Assembly (NCBI RefSeq): GCF_001570725.1
Contig: NZ_BCNV01000006.1
Span: forward strand, 124,001-188,000
From: Paenibacillus amylolyticus
GTDB lineage: Bacteria; Bacillota; Bacilli; Paenibacillales; Paenibacillaceae
DNA: 64,000 nucleotides
Direction: 5' to 3'
Below the pieces are notes generated by a model. That model had not been told where the DNA came from. It saw only the letters and a list, made by a program, of their open reading frames with translations, and did no database searches. The position numbers and the translations under genes were made by a program. The stretch's first letter is position 1, and each line of letters starts with the position of its first letter. This document shows positions 18,423-27,948 of this stretch, one piece after another.

Positions 18423-19337
18423 GTGAGTGAAAATATTATTCAAACGGCGAATTTATGGAAAACATACCGGGACCGTGCAGCGGTCCGTGAACTTGATCTG
18501 CATATTAAAAAGGGAGATATCTATGGCTTCCTCGGTCCCAATGGTGCCGGCAAAACAACAACGATTCGCATGCTTCTCGGCTTGATTAAACCAACCAAAG
18601 GCGTGATCCGGGTCTTCGACAAGGATATTCGCAAGGAGCGCATGGACATTTTGCGTCGTGTGGGCTCCCTGGTTGAATACCCGTCCTATTACGGACATCT
18701 GAACGCAGTAGAGAATCTGGAGACCTTGCGCCGCATTATCAATGTGCCGAAATCGAGAATTGCTGAAGTGCTGTCCATTGTAGATCTGACGAAGGATGCC
18801 AAACGTTCGGTGAAGGGATATTCCCTTGGAATGAAGCAGCGTCTGGGGATTGCCAGCGCTTTGCTTGGTGAGCCGGAGCTATTGATTCTGGACGAGCCGA
18901 CAAATGGGCTTGATCCTGCCGGCATTCAGGAGATTCGGGAATTAATCAAACGCATGCCTCTGGAACATGGCATTACTGTTCTGGTGTCCAGCCACTTACT
19001 GAGTGAAGTCGAACAGATGGCAAGTCGCGTCGGTATTATCCGTGAAGGCAAGATGGTGCTTCAGGATACCATTGCGAGTCTGCATAGTCAGACGGGCAGC
19101 TCTATCCGGTTAACGGTATCGGAGCCGGAAGAGGCCATGAAGCTGGCCAGAGAACAGGGCCAATATGGTCAGCGGCAGGGTTCTGCGTTAACGTTCCCTT
19201 ATATGGATAACCCTTCGGTGGCACTGCTTGTGCGCCGATTAATTGAGCAGGATCATGATGTGTATCGTGTAGAGGAACAGCGTCAGTCTCTGGAAGATCT
19301 GTTCATGCGGGTCATCGGCGAGGGGGCATCCATATGA
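18423..19337 (+). CDS. ABC transporter ATP-binding protein (BcrA/lantibiotic-protection type)
   Basis: 304 residues starting at GTG with GAGGTGAT ahead. Walker A GPNGAGKTT, signature YSLGMKQRL, Walker B LLILDEPTNGLDP and a C-terminal extension of ~80 residues, as in the BcrA/SpaF/EpiF ATPases that pair with small ABC-2 permeases to expel antimicrobial peptides. It overlaps the next gene by ATGA. Two different permease genes of ~240 residues follow, the F-E-G layout of lantibiotic self-protection. The substrate is inferred. Confidence 0.9.
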   Translation: MSENIIQTANLWKTYRDRAAVRELDLHIKKGDIYGFLGPNGAGKTTTIRMLLGLIKPTKGVIRVFDKDIRKERMDILRRVGSLVEYPSYYGHLNAVENLETLRRIINVPKSRIAEVLSIVDLTKDAKRSVKGYSLGMKQRLGIASALLGEPELLILDEPTNGLDPAGIQEIRELIKRMPLEHGITVLVSSHLLSEVEQMASRVGIIREGKMVLQDTIASLHSQTGSSIRLTVSEPEEAMKLAREQGQYGQRQGSALTFPYMDNPSVALLVRRLIEQDHDVYRVEEQRQSLEDLFMRVIGEGASI

Positions 19338-20050
19338 CCAGGCGTGCATTATCATCGGATTGGCTCAAGATTCGCGGGAAAGGCATCTGGTTTCTCGTCT
19401 TCCTGGCTCCGATTGGATTGATAGCCATGCAGGCGCTTAATTTCGGGCTACGGCTGGATTATCTGAAAGAACAGTACGCCGATAACCTGTGGGGTGGGCT
19501 ATTGGGCAATGTGGTTATCTTTGTGCCTTTGTCTCTGATGCTGGGGGCAACCATTCTCAGCTCGATGATCGCTAATGTTGAGCATGAACAGGGATCGTGG
19601 AAGCAGCTGCTTGCGATGCCGATTCCTAGACCGGCTGTGTATCTGGCTAAGTTTCTGCTTGCTTGTCTGCTGCTGATGATCTCCTGCCTGCTGTTAACCG
19701 CTGGAATCGTGGGTCTGGGACTGATCCTCGGATTCCATGCCAGTGAGATCCCTTGGATGCAAGCGATTAAGCTGGGGCTGCTACCTTTGGCTGGTGCGCT
19801 TCCCGTGTTATCTCTGGAGTTATGGCTCACGATGGTAAACAAGAATCAGGCGCTTCCGGTCACCCTTGGTATTGTGCTAGCGATAACGGGCATGTTCGCA
19901 CTCAGTATCTCACCGAACTTTCCACTCGCTTGGGCGCAGATGGCCTGGAATGGACCCAATCCATATCTGTATGCAGGCATGGGTGCAGGTCTGGGAATCT
20001 TGATTCTGTTGCTGGGTATGGTGCACTTTAGTCGGAAGGATGTGGCCTGA
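19334..20050 (+). CDS. ABC-2 permease, MutE/EpiE-like
   Basis: 238 residues with six predicted membrane segments. It begins SSDWLKIRGKGIWFLVFLAPIG and has EHEQGSWKQLLAMPI, the pattern of lantibiotic-protection ABC permeases (MutE/EpiE/SpaE). Overlaps the ATPase gene start/stop and is followed by a second, related permease, which together would form a heterodimer. Confidence 0.82.
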   Translation: MTRRALSSDWLKIRGKGIWFLVFLAPIGLIAMQALNFGLRLDYLKEQYADNLWGGLLGNVVIFVPLSLMLGATILSSMIANVEHEQGSWKQLLAMPIPRPAVYLAKFLLACLLLMISCLLLTAGIVGLGLILGFHASEIPWMQAIKLGLLPLAGALPVLSLELWLTMVNKNQALPVTLGIVLAITGMFALSISPNFPLAWAQMAWNGPNPYLYAGMGAGLGILILLLGMVHFSRKDVA

Positions 20051-20051
20051 C

Positions 20052-20786
20052 ATGAGCTTCGCGACAACCTATTTCCGAATTCTATCTGCTGAACGGTTGA
20101 AAATGGGTAAATCGCCCATATGGCTGCTGATCCTGCTGAGTCCACTCATTGCGCTGCTCATCGGACTCTTGTCCACGCCTTCTGGGAATTGGCAGGTATT
20201 GATGGGCACCATGGTATTTCTGCATGGATTGCTCCTGTTGCCAATGCTGACCGGCGTGTTTACGTCCTTTATCTGCCGATTTGAACATGCAGGAGGAGGG
20301 TGGAAGCAGATGCTGGTTTTGCCGCTCACACGTTCAGGTGTATATGCAGGCAAACTGACGATTGTACTCATGCTTCTGGCGGGTACACAAGCATTGTTGC
20401 TGATGTCCATTCTGCTGGCAGGGTTGATTCATGGCATCACAGGGCCAGTCCCTTGGGGATTCTTGGTGAGCAAGCTCCTGCTTGGATTATTGGCCTGTGT
20501 ACCACTGGCTGCCCTGCAGATATTCGTTTCATTGGTGTGGAGCAGCTTTGCCGCACCACTCGCACTGAATTTTGCACTGACCGTACCGAATATTCTCATC
20601 GTAAACTCAGCTACATTTGGGCCGTATTATCCCTGGGCACAACCGATGATTCTGATGACGCCAATGGATGGCGGAGGTTTCGGAGCCTATAATGTTCCGT
20701 TGATGACGATGCTGGCGGTCGTCGGAGGCAGTGCTGTCATTTTCATTGGGATAGGCATGATGTATTTTGCAAAAAAAGAAATTTGA
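20052..20786 (+). CDS. ABC-2 permease, MutG/SpaG-like
   Basis: About 244 residues, six membrane segments; paralogous to the preceding permease (ILSAERLKMGKSPIWLLILLSP and RFEHAGGGWKQMLVLPL match its motifs). The ATG at 20052, one base after the upstream stop, is preferred with AAGGAT ahead; an ATG at 20040 lies inside the upstream gene. Followed by a terminator. Confidence 0.82.
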   Translation: MSFATTYFRILSAERLKMGKSPIWLLILLSPLIALLIGLLSTPSGNWQVLMGTMVFLHGLLLLPMLTGVFTSFICRFEHAGGGWKQMLVLPLTRSGVYAGKLTIVLMLLAGTQALLLMSILLAGLIHGITGPVPWGFLVSKLLLGLLACVPLAALQIFVSLVWSSFAAPLALNFALTVPNILIVNSATFGPYYPWAQPMILMTPMDGGGFGAYNVPLMTMLAVVGGSAVIFIGIGMMYFAKKEI

Positions 20787-20823
20787 ATAATCTGTTATAA
20801 GCCTGGTTATCGTAAGATCAAGA

Positions 20824-20881
20824 TCCTCTTTAAGCAAAACATGCAAAGCTCTGTTGTATGTAGGCTTGAGGAGGATTTTTT
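20824..20881 (+). terminator. Terminator of the ABC transporter operon
   Basis: TCCTCTTTAAGC pairs along its full length with GCTTGAGGAGGA when G-U pairs are allowed; a TTTTTTT run follows. It also abuts the end of the convergent acyltransferase gene. Confidence 0.75.
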
Positions 20882-21442
20882 CTAATGTCTGACCCACCCA
20901 TCGTGAATGGTTAACTCCCGAATGATTTTGGCCGGGGCTCCGGCTACAAGTGTATTCTCGGGTACATCTTTGGTCACCGTACTTCCTGCAGCCACGACTG
21001 CATTTCTGCCAATCGTCACTCCGGGCAAAATGAGTGCGCCTGTGCCAATCCAGGCATTATCCTGAATGATGATGCTTTTGGCGGTCTGGCTTCCGTCATC
21101 CAGCGAATCAATGCGGTGATAGGCACTGTCAAATATGCTTGTTCGAGGACCGATCATGACATTATTGCCGATCGTCACCTCTACGTTAGCCGCAATCCCC
21201 ACACCGGCATTAATCATGACGTCATCTCCAATGGTTAATCGTGCTCCTTTGACCACGGTTAGCTGGGTTCCCCAAGGTTTGCCTATGATGTTAAGCCGTT
21301 TTCCCACCTGCAAGTCACCCAATTTATTCAGATAAACCTTACCCCTAATTCGTGGCAGCAAGCCCATTGAGGGCTGGATTTTACCAAAGATGGCCAAGCC
21401 TCTTAGTTTGCCATAAACAATTTTAACTCTGTTGGGCAGCAT
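20882..21442 (-). CDS. Left-handed beta-helix (hexapeptide) acyltransferase
   Basis: 186 residues. From residue ~40 on it is made of hexapeptide turns such as GARLTIGDDVMINAGVGIAA and IGRNAVVAAGSTVTKDVPEN, ending VAGAPAKII, the signature of CatB/WbbJ-type O-acetyltransferases that use acetyl-CoA. The middle His-containing stretch DSAYHRIDS supplies the likely catalytic base. The acceptor is unknown (sugar or glycan is common). RBS GGAGAGGACGG precedes the ATG. Monocistronic. Confidence 0.85.
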   Translation of the reverse strand: MLPNRVKIVYGKLRGLAIFGKIQPSMGLLPRIRGKVYLNKLGDLQVGKRLNIIGKPWGTQLTVVKGARLTIGDDVMINAGVGIAANVEVTIGNNVMIGPRTSIFDSAYHRIDSLDDGSQTAKSIIIQDNAWIGTGALILPGVTIGRNAVVAAGSTVTKDVPENTLVAGAPAKIIRELTIHDGWVRH

Positions 21443-21743
21443 GATTCATCCGTCCTCTCCGTAGTCAAATAACGCTTTTTAACGATTATATCTTTTTTGA
21501 TACAATTTGTATCGTTGAATTTCTGAATTATAATAAAGTAGAAATTTAAATTCCAACTATTACATCACACTTCATGTGAATTGAATCATAGATTGTAAGC
21601 AAAAGCACACGAGAATCTGGTAAAATAAAAAAAGCTGTTTCTAGGCAGGCTTACATGGTTATTCGAGGGTAGGCCCATTTCTACGGAAATAATTAATTCC
21701 TGCTGTTAGATGAAGATATTGGCTGAGAAAAGAGGGGTAAGCC

Positions 21744-24452
21744 TTGGATATTAATAAAATGGAAACCCTGAAGCGCATTATTTCTGAGGGAAGTTCTTAC
21801 CAATCATTGTTTTTTAACCACCCGGATGCCATTTATGTGATGGACATCCATGGAAACTATATTGATGCTAATCCCTCGGTAGAGCGGATATCAGGGTATA
21901 CACTGGATGACTTGATTCGTAAGAATCAGAGTGAGATCTGTCCTCCGGACAGTGAAAATTCACGCAAAGAATATATTAAAGAGGTACTGGCTGGACGTTC
22001 AGTCAGTAATTCCATTACTTTTTATCATAAAGACGGATCTTTGAAACACGCAGAGATAACGTATGTGCCCATCACGGAGGGTGAAGAAGTTGTTGGCATC
22101 TATGGTATTGCCAAGGATGTTACCGAGACGTTAGAAGTGGAGCGTGAGCTTCGGGAGACACAAGAGAAATATCAGGTGCTCGCTGACCATGCACAAGATC
22201 TGATTACGACCTGTGCAACGGATGGAACGTTGTTGTACGTCTCACCTTCCGTGTACAGCTTGCTGGGTTATAAGCCAGAGGAAGTTACAGGAAAGTCCTT
22301 CAAGGATTATTGTTATCCGGGAGATTATCCTGATCCTATGGAGCTTTCCGAGATTGGCAATGGCTGTAAGATGCGCGTGTTACACAAAAAAGGACATTAT
22401 ATCTGGATGGAGACATTGGCGAAGCCTGTGGCTGGAGTGCGGGGTAAGAATATTCAGATTGTAAGCATTAGCAGGGATATTACCCAGCACAAAGATGCGG
22501 ATAGACGTCTTCGAGAAAGTCGTCAGCGTTACAGATCACTGTTCGAACATAATCCGGCAGCCGTGTATTCATTGAATATGCAAGGCCAATATAGTGCGGT
22601 GAACAGCAAGCTTGTACAAATGCTGAATGTTCCACGCAATAAGCTTATTGGTAAATCGTTTTTATCCAATCTGGATAAATGCGAAGTGCAATACGGCCAA
22701 ACGAATTTTGAAATGGTGAAGCAGGGCGAACCGCAATATTATGAGACCCGAATTGTCAATTCAAGTGGTCGGAAGATCGAAGTATCCGTTACGAATGTGC
22801 CTATTATTGTGGATAAAGAAGTGGTAGGTGTCTATGGAATCGTATCCGATATTACCGAGCGTAAGGAATATACGGAACGGATTCAGGAGCTTAGCAAGCA
22901 ACATGAGCTGATTCTTAACACGGTTACGGAAGGAATCTATGGTTTGGATGCAGATGGAATCACCATGTTTATGAATCCTGCAGCAGCTTCGATGTTCGGT
23001 TATGAACCGAAAGAATTCATCGGCAAAAACTCACATCCCATTATCCATCACACGCGTGCAGACGGGAGTCATTTCCCAAAAGAAGAGTGCCCAATCCACA
23101 TGACCGTGCTGGATGGACAGAGACGCTCAATCAAGGAAGATGTGTTCTGGCGTAAAGATGGCAGCAGCTTTCTGGTGCAGTATCAGGTGACGCCGATTAT
23201 TGAACAGGGACAGATTCAGGGCGCGGTGGTCGTGTTCAATGATGTGACTGGCGAACGTGAAATTGTACGTGCCAAAGAGACAGCTGAGCTCGCAGCTCAG
23301 GCCAAGTCAGAATTTCTGTCGATGGTCAGCCATGAGATCCGGACACCGATGAACGGGATCGTGGGTATGACCGAGTTGTTGATCGGTACCGATTTATCGG
23401 AGGAACAGCGAGAATACGCCGAGATTATTCAAGATAGCGGCGATGCTCTGCTGAACATCCTTAATGATATTTTGGACTTCAGTAAGCTGGAATCCGGTAA
23501 AATGGCGCTGGCTTATGAACCGTTCGCATTACGCAAGATGCTGGAACAGGTGGCCGAACTGTTTAAACCCCGTGCAGATGAGAAAAATCTGAAGATCAGA
23601 TTTCGTCTCAATCCAAGTATCCCTGAGTTCATGGTAGGCGACTCCATACGTATCCGACAGATTCTGGTGAACCTGGTTGGCAATGCGCTTAAGTTCACAG
23701 ACCGGGGAAGTATTGATGTCACCGTAGATATCATCAAGGGCAGAAAGCCCGAAGACAGCGTTCTTGATTTTGCGGTGCAGGATACGGGGATCGGCATCCC
23801 CGCTGACAAGCTGGATCAGTTATTCCAATCCTTCTCTCAGCTGCATCCGGTGATTAACCGGAAGTATGGTGGTACTGGCTTGGGCCTGGTCATCTCCAAG
23901 CGACTCGTAGAGATCATGGGAGGCAGTATTAGTGTCGAGAGTATAGAAGGAGAAGGTTCGACCTTCCGGTTTGCTGTCCCTGCGACGAGTGTAGAAGCTT
24001 CAGCGGAACAGACAGCAAGTCAGTTCCATCATGATCGCACACGTCAAAGTGACAAGGTCGCCATGCGTATTCTGGTGGCGGAAGATCATCCGGTAAACCG
24101 GAAGATTCTGCGAGAATATCTGGAGAAGCTCGGATACCAGGCAGATGTGTGTACCAATGGTGTAGAGGCGATTGATGCCATCTCTCAGAATGCTTATGAT
24201 ATTGTCCTGATGGATATTCATATGCCTGTGATGGATGGACTGAAGGCGACAGACCTTTTACACCGCCTGATTCCACAAGACCGCATACCGCCAATTATTG
24301 CTGTTACAGGCAATGCCAAACGTGAAGACAAGGAAGCTTGTTTGGAGATAGGTATGCGTGACTTCATTAGCAAACCGGTTATGCTGAGTGAGTTGAAGCG
24401 GGTGTTACAGCAATGGGGACCAAGGGACGAACCTCAGCTTGCACCGAATTGA
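21744..24452 (+). CDS. Hybrid sensor histidine kinase with four PAS domains and a receiver
   Basis: 902 residues, no membrane segments, so a cytoplasmic sensor. Four PAS/PAC units lie at about 18-140, 145-255, 265-380 and 388-510; HisKA carries His530 in SMVSHEIRTPMNG; the ATPase domain has NLVGNALKFT, DTGIGIP and GGTGLGLVIS; the C-terminal receiver (about 775-895) has phosphoacceptor Asp824 in IVLMDIHMPVMDG. TTG at 21744 with AGAGGGG seven bases ahead is the assumed start; ATG at 21759 is an alternative. No partner regulator is adjacent; phosphotransfer may go to a distant HPt protein or stay internal. The 301 bases before it contain no gene and only a weak GGCTTAC/GTAGGCC hairpin at about 21645-21675. 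Confidence 0.93.
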   Translation: MDINKMETLKRIISEGSSYQSLFFNHPDAIYVMDIHGNYIDANPSVERISGYTLDDLIRKNQSEICPPDSENSRKEYIKEVLAGRSVSNSITFYHKDGSLKHAEITYVPITEGEEVVGIYGIAKDVTETLEVERELRETQEKYQVLADHAQDLITTCATDGTLLYVSPSVYSLLGYKPEEVTGKSFKDYCYPGDYPDPMELSEIGNGCKMRVLHKKGHYIWMETLAKPVAGVRGKNIQIVSISRDITQHKDADRRLRESRQRYRSLFEHNPAAVYSLNMQGQYSAVNSKLVQMLNVPRNKLIGKSFLSNLDKCEVQYGQTNFEMVKQGEPQYYETRIVNSSGRKIEVSVTNVPIIVDKEVVGVYGIVSDITERKEYTERIQELSKQHELILNTVTEGIYGLDADGITMFMNPAAASMFGYEPKEFIGKNSHPIIHHTRADGSHFPKEECPIHMTVLDGQRRSIKEDVFWRKDGSSFLVQYQVTPIIEQGQIQGAVVVFNDVTGEREIVRAKETAELAAQAKSEFLSMVSHEIRTPMNGIVGMTELLIGTDLSEEQREYAEIIQDSGDALLNILNDILDFSKLESGKMALAYEPFALRKMLEQVAELFKPRADEKNLKIRFRLNPSIPEFMVGDSIRIRQILVNLVGNALKFTDRGSIDVTVDIIKGRKPEDSVLDFAVQDTGIGIPADKLDQLFQSFSQLHPVINRKYGGTGLGLVISKRLVEIMGGSISVESIEGEGSTFRFAVPATSVEASAEQTASQFHHDRTRQSDKVAMRILVAEDHPVNRKILREYLEKLGYQADVCTNGVEAIDAISQNAYDIVLMDIHMPVMDGLKATDLLHRLIPQDRIPPIIAVTGNAKREDKEACLEIGMRDFISKPVMLSELKRVLQQWGPRDEPQLAPN

Positions 24453-24485
24453 ACAATAGCTCGGCTGTGAAATAATAATAAATAC

Positions 24486-24532
24486 AAACATGCCAATAAT
24501 CCTCCTCAGATGGAGGATTATTGGCATGTTTG
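24486..24532. terminator. Bidirectional terminator between the hybrid kinase and ldh
   Basis: ACATGCCAATAATCCTCC pairs perfectly with GGAGGATTATTGGCATGT (18 bp, 6-base loop) between convergent genes. Confidence 0.8.
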
Positions 24533-24589
24533 CGTTGACAGGCTTTTGAAATTGAGCTGATGCATAGAATTGGAGCTTATACGAATGGC

Positions 24590-25543
24590 TTATGCCAGTG
24601 TCAGACGATTGATGTTACCTGATAGAATTTCACAGGAGTTATTGAACTTCTGGCGTTCTGTTGCATCCAGATTCAATTCGATAATCTCCTGAATGCCATT
24701 TCCGCCGATAATTGCAGGAACACCGACGCAGACGTTATGTTGCTCATACTCTCCGTCCAGAATAGCTGATACGGCGATGATTTTGTGTTCGTCATTGAGG
24801 ATGGAACGGGTGATGTGCGCGAGGGCGTTGCCGATCCCGAATTGGGTAGAGCCTTTGCGAGTGAAGATCTCCCAGCCGGCATCTTTCGTTTTGCGTGCGA
24901 TATCGTCCAGATCCAGATGTTTGAAGCGCTCCTTGTGCTGATCCATAATATGCATAATCGGTTTACCGCCAATGGTCACATGCGACCAGGCCACGAACTG
25001 GGATTCTCCATGCTCTCCGAGAGCATAACCATGCACACTGCGTGGATCGATGGAGAAGACTTCAGATAGCAGCGTTTTGAGTCGTGAAGAGTCAATGGAC
25101 GTGCCTGTACCGATGACGTGTTCGCGCGGGAGGCCGGATAATTTCCATACCATATAAGTTACTATGTCAACCGGATTGGCAGCGACGACAAAAATCCCGT
25201 TAAATCCACTGTTCATGATGGGAACCACGATGTCTTTGGCAATCGACTCCGCTTCCTCCAAAATATCCAGCCGTGTCTGTCCTGGCTTGGGATTCGCCCC
25301 GGCAGTTAAGATAATGACATCCATATTGCCGCAATCGGCATACGTCCCTGCATATACTTTGGTGCGATTATGTGTGAAGTCCATGCAATGGGAGAAATCC
25401 AGTGCCTGTGCTACAGCACGGTCATACGTCCGGTCCACCATCATAATTTCCCTGCATATCGATTGATTAATCATGGAATACGCACAACTCGAACCGACAA
25501 GACCCGCCCCGATCACCGCTACTTTACCTGATTTGCCTAACAC
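24590..25543 (-). CDS. ldh: L-lactate dehydrogenase-family enzyme
   Basis: 317 residues, cytoplasmic, expected to interconvert a 2-oxoacid (pyruvate) and L-2-hydroxyacid with NAD(H). The dinucleotide fold starts [17 protein letters not shown]; the active-site loop is [14 protein letters not shown] (Arg109 present), followed by [13 protein letters not shown] (Arg/Asp region) and [16 protein letters not shown] with the catalytic His. Oddity: the position before KPG that is Gln102 in typical pyruvate-specific LDHs (GANQKPGETR) is Pro here. This residue governs substrate choice, so strict pyruvate specificity should not be assumed. Upstream, 25544-26015 holds no convincing gene. Confidence 0.88.
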   Translation of the reverse strand: MLGKSGKVAVIGAGLVGSSCAYSMINQSICREIMMVDRTYDRAVAQALDFSHCMDFTHNRTKVYAGTYADCGNMDVIILTAGANPKPGQTRLDILEEAESIAKDIVVPIMNSGFNGIFVVAANPVDIVTYMVWKLSGLPREHVIGTGTSIDSSRLKTLLSEVFSIDPRSVHGYALGEHGESQFVAWSHVTIGGKPIMHIMDQHKERFKHLDLDDIARKTKDAGWEIFTRKGSTQFGIGNALAHITRSILNDEHKIIAVSAILDGEYEQHNVCVGVPAIIGGNGIQEIIELNLDATERQKFNNSCEILSGNINRLTLA

Positions 25544-26015
25544 TGCCGTTCAGCCCCCATTACATTGATATTTATCCGTCACTTACGCGTCCTATGTTAA
25601 GTATAGTCCTTTATTTTATGCTGAAATGCACTTCTACGTTACATAAGATAACACATGGAAAAGCTGTGCAGCAATGATATCCGCTATCGCGGGAGCGTAT
25701 TGGAGTAACGGAGTTAACAAAATTGACATGAATAATTCACAATCCGTTGATTTGACGGCATTTGCACCTGTCGTATTCGACATGACAGCATTCATGCTCG
25801 TTGTCGGATCAAGGGTTATTTGTGCGAATCATATACCTGACAAAAGTTCTTAGGAATCCGCAGAAACAGAACAAAACCGCCAAAGGGATCTGCCGAGAAG
25901 CTGACGAATACATACGGACAAGCAAAAGATAAGCATACATGATCCATGAGACAGGTTGCCCCGATCCGATGACGGTTCCATAAAGGAACGCTGAAGCCAT
26001 AATGTTTTTATTCAA

Positions 26016-26058
26016 GAATCAATTTCATAACTCACTAAAGGTATTATGAAATTGATTC
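26016..26058 (+). promoter_or_regulatory. Perfect 15-bp inverted repeat before the MerR-like gene
   Basis: GAATCAATTTCATAA (26016-26030) and TTATGAAATTGATTC (26044-26058) are exact reverse complements, 13 bases apart, ending 30 bases before the likely start codon. The downstream arm contains an in-frame ATG that is unlikely to be the start. It resembles an operator, perhaps for autoregulation; a hairpin in the 5' leader is the alternative. Confidence 0.55.
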
Positions 26059-26087
26059 CCAAAAGACTTCATTCCGGGAGGGAATTA

Positions 26088-26774
26088 ATGATGATTGAAG
26101 AAGCAGGAGCAACGACGGAAACGGCCAAGAGCCTGGGCATAGGTGCCAGTACTCTTCGTAAATATGCGGCGGCACTGGAAGAGCAGGGATACCGGTTCGA
26201 ACGTTCCGCCAACAAATCCAGACTATTCAAATCAGACGACATCGAGTGCATTGAACGCTTGATGACCGAACTTAGAGAGCATAATCTGCCATTAGCTGAT
26301 GCTGTGGTGACTGTATTGGCTCCAGACGTACCTGTCGTAGAAGTAAATGTAGATGTACCCGCAGTGAGAATTGAAGGTCTCTCAGAGCCAGAATGTGCAG
26401 CAACATCGATGTCATCTATATACCCTGAAGAACCTGAAGTAACGGGTAATCTGAGATCTTATGAGGGTCTGGGACAGCTGGTAAGTGAGGTCACTTATGG
26501 TGCTGTGGAACAACAACAGGACGATCGGGTACAGCTGCTGCAACAGCGGGTCGACGAACTGGAATTGACTCTTCAGCATCTGGCCGATACACACATGGCT
26601 CTTCAAGAACAGATGGAAAAACAGCGTCTATGGATGAACGAGAAACTGGAAGAGGAGCGGGATCGTGAACTCGTGACCAATCTGCGCAGCTTTCAGGGAA
26701 GAAAACGTAAACCCAAAGGAGCATCCCTGCGTATGTTGTTCGGGCTGCTGCCCAAGAAGCATAAGGAAGCTTGA
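26088..26774 (+). CDS. MerR-like helix-turn-helix protein with coiled coil
   Basis: About 228 residues. The N-terminus (AKSLGIGASTLRKYAAALEEQGYRF, then SRLFKSDDIECIERL) is a MerR-type winged helix as in RacA-like and phage-type DNA-binding proteins; residues ~145-205 form a Gln/Glu-rich coiled coil; the tail is basic (RSFQGRKRKPKGASLRML). ATG at 26088 (or 26091) is chosen for the GGGAGGG site ahead; an open frame reaches 26046, inside the inverted repeat. It may be a DNA-bridging or regulatory protein; exact role unknown. The Ser/Thr kinase gene follows 63 bases later. Confidence 0.7.
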   Translation: MMIEEAGATTETAKSLGIGASTLRKYAAALEEQGYRFERSANKSRLFKSDDIECIERLMTELREHNLPLADAVVTVLAPDVPVVEVNVDVPAVRIEGLSEPECAATSMSSIYPEEPEVTGNLRSYEGLGQLVSEVTYGAVEQQQDDRVQLLQQRVDELELTLQHLADTHMALQEQMEKQRLWMNEKLEEERDRELVTNLRSFQGRKRKPKGASLRMLFGLLPKKHKEA

Positions 26775-26837
26775 GCAACAGGCTTTTGCCCATCGTGATT
26801 TTACAGTATCGGCCTGATATAATAAGCTCCATACAAC

Positions 26838-27731
26838 ATGAAGACTGGTAACGGATTGCTCGGTATAGAATTAGACCGGGGAGATCTGGAAGCTGGCATG
26901 GGAGGATCTGTGGAGCTGCGACGAAGTTGGCAAAGATTGCTCGGACTATGGACTGACCGTCCTAGGCGTCAGGGGACGACCATTGCTGAGCGTTATACGA
27001 TACAGGAATTGCTGGGCATGGGGAGCTATGGGCTGACATATCTGTGTACAGATGACCAGACTGGTCATGAAGTGGCGTTGAAGGAGTCCAAGCCCAGCAA
27101 GGGCAGACTCGCTGCGCACCTGTTGGAGCGGGAGGCGGACGTGATGGAACGTCTGCACCATGAGGCGATCCCTGACCTATTGGATGTGTTCACATCAGGG
27201 AGAAAAAGCTATATCGTTACCGAGTATATTCGTGGACAAACGCTTGAAGATTGCATATTTGAGCAAGGACTTCAATATTCGGAGCGGGAATGTCTGGAAC
27301 TGGCAGGTCAACTGCTTGCCCCGGTGGCTCATGTGCATGAACAGGGGTATATTCATGGAGATGTACGGATTCCCAATGTTATTTTACGTGAAGGGATGTT
27401 GCATCTGATTGACTTTGGCCTGGCAAGACGCTTGGGGGAGCCGTTGTTGCCGGAGCTGAAGCGACGTATGCGAGAAGTACCAGAGCCTGAAGATGAACCG
27501 GCAACACCGGATCATGATCTGCAGGACATCGGTCACTTTCTTCTATTTATGCTGTATTCCGCCTATGAGCCAGAGAAGGGCCGAGAACCTGCCAGCTGGC
27601 AGGAGGAGCTGAAGCTTACGCCTGAATTGCACCAGATGCTGGAGCGACTCCTTGGACTCCGTCCAGGTTATGAGGGCGGGGCGCCAGAGTTACAGGCAGA
27701 GATTGAGAATGTGTTGCTGAAATTACAATGA
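26838..27731 (+). CDS. Small cytoplasmic serine/threonine protein kinase
   Basis: 297 residues, essentially a lone kinase domain. Gly-rich loop LLGMGSYGLTYLC, Lys in VALKESKPSKG, catalytic loop YIHGDVRIPNVIL (HGD replacing HRD) and metal-binding IDFGLARRLGE are present; no membrane segment or PASTA domain, so it differs from PrkC. The ATG at 26838 has no obvious ribosome site; a TATAAT only about 15 bases ahead suggests a nearly leaderless mRNA, or the start may be ATG 26898. Its substrate is unknown; the adjacent MerR-like protein is a candidate. Confidence 0.82.
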   Translation: MKTGNGLLGIELDRGDLEAGMGGSVELRRSWQRLLGLWTDRPRRQGTTIAERYTIQELLGMGSYGLTYLCTDDQTGHEVALKESKPSKGRLAAHLLEREADVMERLHHEAIPDLLDVFTSGRKSYIVTEYIRGQTLEDCIFEQGLQYSERECLELAGQLLAPVAHVHEQGYIHGDVRIPNVILREGMLHLIDFGLARRLGEPLLPELKRRMREVPEPEDEPATPDHDLQDIGHFLLFMLYSAYEPEKGREPASWQEELKLTPELHQMLERLLGLRPGYEGGAPELQAEIENVLLKLQ

Positions 27732-27828
27732 AATAAGCTCTGTAAGCAGACCTATATTTGTTATCCGTGACCTCTTCGTATGATAGCTGTAGGGGTCTTT
27801 TTCCTTTTCGCTTTTATAGAAACAATAA

Positions 27829-27871
27829 AGAGGTGTTCTGCAGACCGTGTGTACGGCTGTCGAACACCCCT
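27829..27871 (-). terminator. Terminator for the small Ser/Lys/Arg-rich protein gene
   Basis: GGTGTTC and GAACACC enclose an inner ACCGT/ACGG stem; read on the minus strand, it is followed by TCTTTATTG. Lies downstream of the small minus-strand gene. Confidence 0.5.
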
Positions 27872-27948
27872 GGGTTACATATTCATTTATTGAAGCGTCT
27901 AATAGTCTGGCACGATCATGGCTCTTTAAAGGGACTAGTGAAAGCCGA

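Noticed and set aside
21645-21675. Possible c-di-GMP riboswitch before the four-PAS kinase
   Set aside because: Only a short wobble-paired stem is present; none of the conserved c-di-GMP aptamer blocks are seen.
25725-25760. Rex-type half-site (TTGTGAA on the minus strand) before ldh
   Set aside because: Only one half matches and it is about 190 bases upstream of the start; not enough for a call.
25809-26015. Minus-strand hydrophobic frame of 68 codons before ldh
   Set aside because: TTG or ATG start without a ribosome site; its start region runs into the 15-bp inverted repeat; composition could be chance.
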